A DNA stretch of 64,000 nt. It comes from Zizania palustris (lineage: Eukaryota; Streptophyta; Magnoliopsida; Poales; Poaceae). The notes under the pieces were generated by a model. That model ran no database searches, was not told where the DNA came from, and saw only the letters and a program-made list of their open reading frames with translations. The position numbers were made by a program, and so were the translations under genes. Below are positions 56,785-64,000 of this stretch, piece by piece (positions within the stretch are counted from its first letter, which is position 1; every line of letters starts with the position of its first letter). The stretch lies in the NCBI GenBank assembly GCA_019279435.1, contig JAAALK010000289.1, positions 29,876,603-29,940,602 of the forward strand, read 5' to 3'.

Positions 56785-58243
56785 TATTGACACGGAAACG
56801 TGCCCCCACACTTGGGTCAGTTCGACGATCCAAAAGTGCACGGATACTTAGGGACGGGCCTAAGCGTGACGTGGCACCGACGCCACATTCCGACTACCCT
56901 TAATAGTGATATGGGGGGTGGAGTCGCCAGGCAACCAGATTACAAGAAATAATCCAATTAGCCGAAAGAGATAGATCAAATAGAATAAAATCAACAAACC
57001 AGTCGAAGCCCATCTAGTTCGAAGTCTGATGCGAAGGGTGCGCTGAAGGGTACCTTCGGCGTCTGGTGCGAATTACTCCGCCGAAGGGTACTTTGGCGTT
57101 CAGAGTGATCTGATCGAAGGTGGACTCCGAACAGATCTGGACGTGACAATCACCTCCGAACGACGGGGTTCGGAGCGAAGCCTCTAGTACAACGAAGAAC
57201 TAACAATGACTCGGGGCCGCACGCTAGTGCAACTTCGTCTGGCGCGGAGTATGGTCGTGGCGAAGCCTGCTGTGACGAAGTATGCTGGCGAAACCTGTTG
57301 CCGAAGCCTGCAGCACCGCCGAAGGGTGTCCTCGGTACCTCCGAAACCGATCTCTCAGCTCCGGACACCTCCGACGAAGGGGCTCCGAACGTGCGAACCT
57401 GCAATAGAGATGATTCGAAGTACCAATTCGGCCTTAGGACCGAATCTTGCGAGGTGTTGCACAGGCGGCGAAGGTAGCAATCTGTTACGCAGATTAGCGG
57501 ATACTTCACAGGCGAAGTAACAAGGCGATAGCAATCTGTTACGTAGATTAACAGGGACTTCACGGGTGAAGTACCAAGGCTTACAACTGTTCCGGAGCGG
57601 CGAACGGAGGGCTTCCAGGAAAACCCACGAAGAGGTACAACAAAGTAAAGGTAAAAGTAAAGGTACGATCAAAGCATAGGCTTTGGATTGGTTTGAGTTG
57701 GGGGGTCTCCACGTCGTCCAGGCCTCTCTATTTATAGAGGGTTAACTCTAATCTAATCTACTATTAATCCGGCCGGATAGAGATAAAGATTGAGCTGGAA
57801 ACGCACCCAACTCTATCTCTGCCGAGGTGGGCTTCGACCAGGCCTGTCGAGGCCCACTCCTCGGGCCGAAGCTTCGGTAGCGTGGGCTTCAGCCAGGCCC
57901 GTTGAGGCTTGCTCCTTGGGCCGAAGCTTTGATAGTGTGGGCTTCGGCCAGGCCCATCGAGGCTTGCTCTTGGGCCGAAGCTTCGACAGCGTGGGCCTCC
58001 GAAGGCTTCCTGGGCTTCGGCAGCGTGGGCCTCCGAAGGCTTCTGGGCTTCAGCAGCGTGGGCCTCTGAAGGCTTCCTGGTCGAAGCCCATGGGCTGGCT
58101 GGAGGCTTTTGGAGCCCATAGCTTGGCGGGCTTCGACCCTGTGGGGCTTCGGACAGACCCTGGACATGTGTATTTTCGGCCCAAATCACCAAAAAATGAT
58201 ATTTTGATAATCTAGCCATTAATGCCATTTTCTACTATCAACA
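56785..58243 (-). repeat. RT-C 3' LTR, 1459 bp, with internal duplications
   Basis: It matches the RT-B LTR in reverse complement. It is longer because of repeated GCTTCGGCAGCGTGGGCCTC / GGGCTTCGGCCAGGCCCGT-like units between about 57825 and 58085 (two or three units of about 70 bp and two of 38 bp). The TATA box is on the minus strand near 57735. Confidence 0.87.
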
Positions 58244-58329
58244 CATGCCCCCCTGCCTTTTAGTGAACTAGTGAACTAAAAGCACAACGAGCTTGAGATG
58301 ATACTGTTCGTATCGGCTTTTCGACACTT

Positions 58330-60426
58330 TTATGATGTTTGCCACACACTCGGGAAATACCCTTTCAAGTACCTACCATTCAAAGCCCTTCGAAACCGTT
58401 CTCCCCGCAGGGACTCCAATATGTATGCGTTGCCGGGAGCGATCTCGGATATCTTAAAAGGACCTTCCCAACTAGGTGACCATTTGCCGAATTTGGGACT
58501 TTTCGTGCCTAAAGGCAAAATCGTCTTCCATACCAAGTCTCCTATTTGAAACGATTTTGGTTTAACCTTCTTATTGTAGGCTCTGGCTACTCTCTTCTTG
58601 TCTAGTTCTATGGCTTCTAAAGCCCGTAGTCTCTTATCGGTCACTTCCTTTGAATTATCTTTTAGAAGAGTTTCGTATTCGTCGACCGATATGCTATTTT
58701 GCTTTAACACTCTTAAGGAGCCAAGATCTACCTCCACAGGTAGAACGACTTCTTGTCCATATACCAACTCATACGGACTGACTTTGGTGGCACCGTGCTT
58801 TGCGATCCTACACGCCCATAATGTCTCAGAAAGCACCTCATGCCACCTTTTAGTAAACTCCTCAACTTTCTTCTTAACAAGCTTAATCATGGTTTTATTA
58901 CTAGACTCGACCTGACCATTGGCCTGAGCATAGTAAGGCGAAGAGTTTATAAATTTAATGCCATAGTATTCGGCGAAGTCCCTCACTTCTTTAGAAACAA
59001 ATGAACTACCTTGATCTATAGTGAGGGTTTGAGGGATGTCGAATCTGTGTATGATATGCTTCAAAATGAAATCGCGTACCTCATTGTGAGTCATGTTCTT
59101 GAGAGGTACGGCCTCGGTCCATTTGGTGAAGTAATCTGTCGCCATTAACACGAACCAATGCCCTTTCGAGGAAGGACGGTATATCTGGCCGATGAAGTCT
59201 AAACCCCAACCTCTAAATGGCCATGGCTTGACAATAGGATTGAGTAATGAGGCGGGAGCTAACTGGATGTTGCCAAACTTCTGACATGCCTCACACCCTC
59301 TGTAGTATTTGAAGCAATCTTCAGTCATAGTCGGCCAATAAAAACCCGCTCTTTTGAGCATCCAACTCATCTTTTGGGCCGACTGATGAGTGCCGCAAAG
59401 CCCCTCATGGACTTCTCCTGTAGCTACCTGGGATTGCTCATGGTCTAAACATTTTAATAGCACTCCGTCAATGGTTTGGCGATATAATGTGTCGTCTATC
59501 AACACAAATTTGAACGCTTGTCGCCGAACCTTCCGATCAACCCTTCGGCTAGGGTCTTTTAAATACTGGATGATTGGGACTCTCCAATCGCCCTCACAGA
59601 TTTCAGAGGGATTCACTGGTCCACCTTCTGGAAGAACTTCTAAAACACTGACCTCGGGGTGCCCCCCGAGCCATTCCAACTCCTGCCGAAGCCCGGCCGA
59701 AGTGGCCGCTCGGAGTGTGCTGGGCCGAAGCCCTTTGGAGGGTTCGGACTCTAGAGAGCCTTCCCCGTCCGAGAGACTTCAGACTATAGGCTTTGGCATG
59801 CTGGACCCCTCGGCGGGTGGAGCACTCCGAGCCAGGGGCTCCGGCATGCGGTGGCCTTCGGCGCCCTGAGGGCTTCGACCTAAAGGGTGCACTTGTTCAG
59901 CATCACTGGCTTTGGCAATGAGATCAAACATCGGATTTTTCAACATAGAAAATTTCCCTCTCCTGACTTGGTAGCCAGATGCTTGCTGAGCCAAATCATT
60001 AGCAGTCGAATTGGCTTCTCTCGACACGTGAGATATTTTGAAATCATCAAAAGTAGCAACTATGTCTAGGCATTTGTCCAAGTAGCTATTCAGCAGGCCA
60101 TTAAAACATTGAGCGTTCTTGGCTACTTGTTGTACTACTAATAACGAATCACCGTACATGTGAACATGCTTAGCGCCTATAGACTCTAGTATTTCAAGAC
60201 CTAGCAACAACGCTTCGTATTCGGCTTGGTTATTAGTGGAAGAAAAATCTAGTCGGGTTGAGGTTTCAAAGCACATACCATTAGGTGATATGAGAACCAC
60301 CCCAATACCCTGGCCATTCTTGCAAGCTGAACCATCAAAATAGATCTTCCATGGCACCACTTCAACTAGAGCAATAGCATCACTCCAGCTAGCATCTATG
60401 TGATGATCAACTATAAAGTTTGCTAC
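58330..60426 (-). pseudogene. RT-C pol: RNase H (aRH) and integrase, one in-frame stop
   Basis: The RNase H-like domain (60360-59779) reads WKIYFDGSACKNGQGIGVV, NNQAEYEALLLGLEILES, YGDSLLVVQQVAKN and HVSREANSTANDLAQQ. A single TGA at 59781-59779 ends it. The same frame continues, and the 449-codon piece 59679-58330 is a full integrase: zinc finger (HEGLCGTHQ, then RGCEACQKFG), core Asp in WGLDFIGQI, Asp in LTIDQGSSF, Glu in ANGQVESSN, and a C-terminal WEGPFKISEIAPGNAY. It ends VWQTS-stop. All catalytic residues are present. The linker between the two domains is Pro/Ser-rich and differs from RT-B. The element is not complete here because RT-F cuts it upstream. Confidence 0.9.
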
Positions 60427-60921
60427 TGTTGGGGGAAATTACTCCATTTCCAAGACTTAAAGATTAATCCTTCGAAGGCGGGTGAGGACTCCGAAGCTGG
60501 TGAACTGTGGTTCGAAGCATGCGTTGCCACGCCGAAGGGTGCAACGGTGCGAAGCTCTAGAGAACCCTCCGAATGGAAGATGGAGGCCTCAAAGCCTAAG
60601 GACATGACTGATTGGATGTCCAGCTTATCCATCTACCTTACAGTACTTTACCGTATGTAACCTTGTTTATAGTACCGAATAGTTTCCACTATGTCGGCTA
60701 TAGGTTAGGGGTAAAAGGTCTTTTCCTTATGTTTCTTCCTCTATAAATACCCCCCATTGTACCTTGTAAAAGGGGACCAGAAACAAGTTATCCATCTACA
60801 CATATTCGGACCACTTGAGCTATTATCCACTTCGGAGGCTCCAAGTAGTCCTAAAGCGCAAACTTCCTGTTTGTCCATTCTTGATTTCAGAGAACCTGTT
60901 GGCGTAACATTTGCGCCAACA
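60427..60921 (+). repeat. RT-F 5' LTR, 495 bp
   Basis: It starts TGTTGGGGGAAATTACTCC and ends TTTGCGCCAACA. The left flank is GCTAC (60422-60426). Confidence 0.9.
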
Positions 60922-61128
60922 GTTGGCGCCGTCTGTGGGGAACCAAGTTCTAAAAGCTTGTTCTCTGCTGCTGACTGCACTTCGAAGAGCACTTACGGAG
61001 GGAGCCTCGGAGTCCCGAGATCTCGCGCACCCTTTAGTTAAGGGCTTCTTAGTGCAGCCCGAAGGCCTTCTCTCGACCCCTCGAGTCGTTCGAAGTCCTC
61101 CATCTCCAAGACCTCTTCGAGGCTAGCT

Positions 61129-63522
61129 ATGCCTCCGAAGCGAAGTCAGGCTTCGGGTCCTCTCCGAAGGTCCCCTCGGACCAATGGAGCCGGACCCTCG
61201 GCTAATCCGGCGATTCCCGCCGAGACTGCTGGGCGTCGAGCACCCCGAGGGCCTTTGGCTCCTCCTACGGTGCTTCAGACCGACTACGCAGCTAGTCGAG
61301 ATTCAGAAGTGCCCTCCGACGAAGACGAAGGCCCTCCCGAAACCGAGGCTACGCAGCTAGCCAGGCTTCAGGAGGAGGTATCCAGGTGGAGGCAAGAGGC
61401 CACCGATCGCCTCCGCACTCAAGCTTCCACCGAAACTCCAGGAGGGCCTCAAGACGGTGGTACCCACAATCCCCCAGAAGTTATCCAAGTCCCGGAGGAA
61501 GCCGAGAATGCATCCTTCGATAACGAGTCTCCATTACATTCGGATTTGCAGAGAGTGCCTTTCGACCCCAGATTCAAGGCCTCGAAGCTGCACAAGTACT
61601 CCGGGGGGTCGGACCCCGGAGAGTTCGCCCGCTCTTACGCCCTGGCAATAGAAGCGAGCGGAGGGGTGCGAAGCACCATGGCAAAATGCTTCCCCCTCGC
61701 TCTCGAAGGCGTGGCACTCCGCTGGTTCTGGTCCCTAAAGCCAGGATCGATCAGTTCCTGGGAGCAGCTAAAAAAGAAATTTGTGAGCAACTTCCAAGGC
61801 ACCTTCGTGGCCTCGATGTCCACAGGAAGTTTGTTCCAGGTAAAGCAGCGGGTGGGAGAAACCCTCCGGGAGTACTTCACGCGCTTCGCCCACACCAAGT
61901 CACAGATCAAGGGCCTGTCTACCTCGTCGGTAGTTGATGCTGCCCGCGAGGGGGTGTTGAACCCCGACCTCCTCAGCAAACTCCATCGAAAGCCGGTGAC
62001 GTCTGTGGCACAGCTCATGGCATACTTCGAACAGTATGCCAAGGCGGAGGAAGGATGTCTTCGGCGAGCTGAAGCACCATTGCCCACCCTCCGAGAAGTC
62101 AAAAGGGAGCCCGAAGCCTCCGCTGCTCTGCAACCTCCACAAGACAACCGCTTCAATGAATACAAGCGGGGGAAGAAGCATTTCCGTTCGGAGGTGCTAA
62201 ACATTGCACCTTCTGCTCCAAAGGCACCTGCCAATTTCCAGCAGGCGAAGAATTTCAAGACCGGGACACCGAAGCCTCAAGAAAGGATGCCTGGCAGGCG
62301 CCAGAGTTTTTTCTGTTGCATGCATGGCGACAATAGAAGCCATGACACGAAGGACTGCAAGACAGTGTTGGCCCTTCGGGGCGACTACCTTGAACGAAGT
62401 ATCGGGTGGGGCGCTTCGGATCGAGCCCCACCATCGGCACGGCCGGAGCCTGTACAAGCTGTGGCCCAGGCCAGTGCCCTCGAAGCCCCTATGCGGCTGC
62501 CGATGGCCAGTATTATGCCACCACCAAAGCAAGAAGACCCGCAGGACCGCGACCAGAGAGTGGTCCTACCCATCTCCGGAGGTGGGACCCTCGGAACCAT
62601 GTCCAAGAGGCAGCGGCGCGAGTACGTCCGTGAGGTCGGGCACATTGGGACCTCAAGTTCCGCCGAAGGGATGCCAGAATGGTCCCGTGTGCCCATCTTG
62701 TTCACAGCCAATGATGCTGCGGGGGTAAAGTTCCCCCATGCCGACCCATTGGTCATCTCTGCTGATATAGCAGGAGTAGAAGTTCGAAGGATCTTGGTAG
62801 ATGGCGGGAGCTCCGTAGACATACTCTTTGTCCAGGCCTTTGATTAGATGTGCATACCTCGGAAGCATCTACTTCCAGCAGCCCGGCCGCTTCAAGGGTT
62901 CTCAGGACCGCCTCTCGATGCCCTCGGCCAAATAGGCCTCGAGGTTGCCTTCGGAGAGGGGCCTTTGGCCCGAGTAGAAGAGGTGATCTTCGATGTGGTT
63001 GATGCCCCATACGCTTACAATGCTATCTTCGGCCGAGGGATGTTGAACCAGTTCGGGGCTGTAGCACACCATAATTACCTTTGTCTCAAAATGCCCACGC
63101 AAGGTGGAGTGCTTACTATTTCAGGAGACCAAGCTGTAGCCAAGAGGACGGAGTATGGCCATGGGCAGCCATTGGACCCCCGGCAAGTGCATAATGTGGC
63201 GGAAAGCATCGAAGAAGTACCGGAGGCCTCGAACCCTCCGAAGGGGTCTTCGCTCAAGCCTAGCCCGGAGGGCGATGTTGAGACAAGAATAATCTCGAAA
63301 GATGGCAAAGAGTACCCAGTGCAATTCGGCAAGGGGCTATCTCCGGAAATAACTGCCTCGTTAGAAGAAGTCGTCAGGAAAAATCTAGACATATTTGCTT
63401 GGGCTGACGAAGACATCACCGGGGTCGATCGAAGCATCATCGAGCATACTCTGCTCGTCAACCGAAGGCCAAGCCAGTGCGCCAGGGGCTTCGCAAGCTG
63501 TCAGCAGAAAGAGCAAGCCTAG
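61129..63522 (+). pseudogene. RT-F gag and protease, one TAG
   Basis: The start ATG 61129 (MPPKRSQASGPLRRSPRTNG) is the first long frame after the primer site. The gag core: KYSGGSDPGEFARSYALAIE, MAKCFPLALEGVALRWFW, SWEQLKKKFVSNFQGTFV, RFAHTKSQIKGLSTSSVV. A zinc-knuckle-like CMHGDNRSHDTKDC follows at about residue 400. The protease reads FPHADPLVISADIAGVEV and ILVDGGSSVDILFVQAFD. A TAG at 62845-62847 replaces the Gln that RT-A has (CAG to TAG). The same frame continues MCIPRKHLLPAARPLQGF to 63460. A one-base deletion near 63462 then shifts the frame. Confidence 0.9.
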
Positions 63523-64000
63523 CCAAGGCCGAAGTAGAAAAATTGTTAAGGGCTGGCATCATCAGGGAGGTAGCCCATACCGAGTGGTTGGCTAACCCTG
63601 TTTTTGTAAGGAAGAAGGACTCGAGCAAGTGGCGCATGTGTATTGATTTCACTTCATTAAATAAAGCATGCCCGCGAGACCCCTACCCGATGCCCCGAAT
63701 AGATCAGTTGGTAGATTCCACAGCTGGGTCCGAATTGCTAAGTTTCCTCGACGCATACTCCGGATATCATCAAGTATGGCTAAAACGTGAAGACGAAGCC
63801 AAGACAAGCTTTATAACTCCTTCCGGAGTATTTTGTTATGTAAGAATGCCTTTTGGGCTGCGGAATGCCAGAGCAACCTTTTCTCGTTTAATAGCTAAAG
63901 CTCTAGGTCATCAAATAGGCCGAAATGTCGAGGCCTATATGGATGATATTGTAATAAAAAGTGCTCAAAAGCACCAGCATAGCCTAGATCTAGCTGAAAC
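63465..64000 (+). pseudogene. RT-F reverse transcriptase, 5' part, open to the window edge
   Basis: After the frameshift the reading continues without stop: KAKPVRQGLRKLSAERASLA, WLANPVFVRKKDSSKWRMC, IDFTSLNKACPRDPYPMPRI, FLDAYSGYHQVWLKREDEAK, MPFGLRNARATFSRLIAKAL and the catalytic YMDDIVIKS near 63940-63960. It has all the conserved residues of a gypsy RT up to the palm. The remainder is beyond the window. Confidence 0.9.

Larger units (their letters stand above)
56785..60426 (-). mobile_element. RT-C: Ty3/gypsy element of the RT-B family, 3' part
   Basis: The 3' LTR is 56785-58243, with purine tract CTAAAAGGCAGGGGGGCATG on the minus strand just before it. Pol follows to 60426, where RT-F interrupts. 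RT-C is better preserved than RT-B, with one stop in the visible pol. Its first LTR bases are TATTGAC on the plus strand where TGTTGAC is expected. The 5' part would lie right of the window. Confidence 0.88.
60427..64000 (+). mobile_element. RT-F: Ty3/gypsy element, 5' LTR, gag, protease, RT start
   Basis: The 5' LTR is 60427-60921 (495 bp), with CTATAAATAC at 60741-60750. The primer site TTGGCGCCGTCTGTGGGGA (60923-60941) follows. Gag-pol runs to the right window edge. The protein sequence is a close relative of RT-A. It is the innermost, and by position the youngest, insertion seen, and has only two coding lesions. Confidence 0.9.

Noticed and set aside
57790..58228. Open frames of 141 and 154 codons on opposite strands
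   Set aside because: They arise from GGGCTTCGGCC-type tandem repeats in the RT-C LTR.
59390..59869. 159-codon plus-strand frame
   Set aside because: Antisense shadow of the RT-C integrase and linker.
61635..62258. 207-codon minus-strand frame
   Set aside because: Antisense shadow of RT-F gag, which is the frame matching known gag sequence.

Overview
The window is repeat-rich plant DNA. The protein matches, the GC-rich first exon, the splice sites and the LTR-retrotransposon families all point to a grass (Poaceae) nuclear genome. I cannot name the species. Only one ordinary gene is visible: the 5' half of a nuclear DEAD-box RNA helicase of the DRS1/RH28 type, read on the minus strand from 4812 to 1303 in five exons. 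Its intron 5 is occupied from 1040 leftwards by a Ty3/gypsy retroelement in the same orientation that runs off the left edge, so any helicase exons after number 5 lie outside the window or are lost. The region upstream of the helicase start has two telo-box-like AAACCCT motifs and two TGGGCC boxes, the usual promoter signature of ribosome-biogenesis genes.

From about 5.1 to 13.5 kb there are two Helitrons arranged head to tail on the minus strand (5149-9993 and 9994-13529). Each ends in a hairpin followed by CTAG. They carry intron-containing gene fragments in the same orientation: an acireductone dioxygenase fragment with a nonsense codon in the first Helitron, and pieces of a metallo-beta-lactamase-fold hydrolase and a D-type cyclin in the second. 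They split an older hAT-like repeat (5084-5148 and 13530-13627).

From 13.6 kb to the right edge the sequence is a nest of LTR retrotransposons. An LTR starting at 13628 (RT-I) is broken by a minus-strand Ty3/gypsy element (RT-A, 14486-43002). RT-A's 5' LTR is broken by a plus-strand copia element (RT-E, from 43003), which is broken by a minus-strand SIRE/Maximus-like copia element (RT-D, from 46505). RT-D's 5' LTR is broken by a minus-strand gypsy element (RT-C, from 56785), and RT-C is broken by a plus-strand gypsy element (RT-F, from 60427 to the edge). Only the left side of each insertion is seen, so the nest must continue to the right. RT-A itself holds side insertions: a solo LTR (G, 17906-22655) that contains a non-autonomous hAT element built round a 503-bp tandem array, a gypsy element with both LTRs (RT-B, 22870-33426), and another long solo-LTR-like insertion (H, 38712-41918). 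RT-B contains a solo LTR of its own family in opposite orientation, and RT-E contains another.

None of the retroelements in view has an uninterrupted coding region. Most of the in-frame stops I could assess against a related copy or a family consensus look like single C-to-T or G-to-A changes, as expected from deamination of methylated cytosines. RT-C (one stop in the visible pol) and RT-F (one stop and one frameshift) are the best preserved. The coordinates of exons, LTR ends and target-site duplications were read by hand from the sequence. Family names come from recalled protein motifs, not from a database search.
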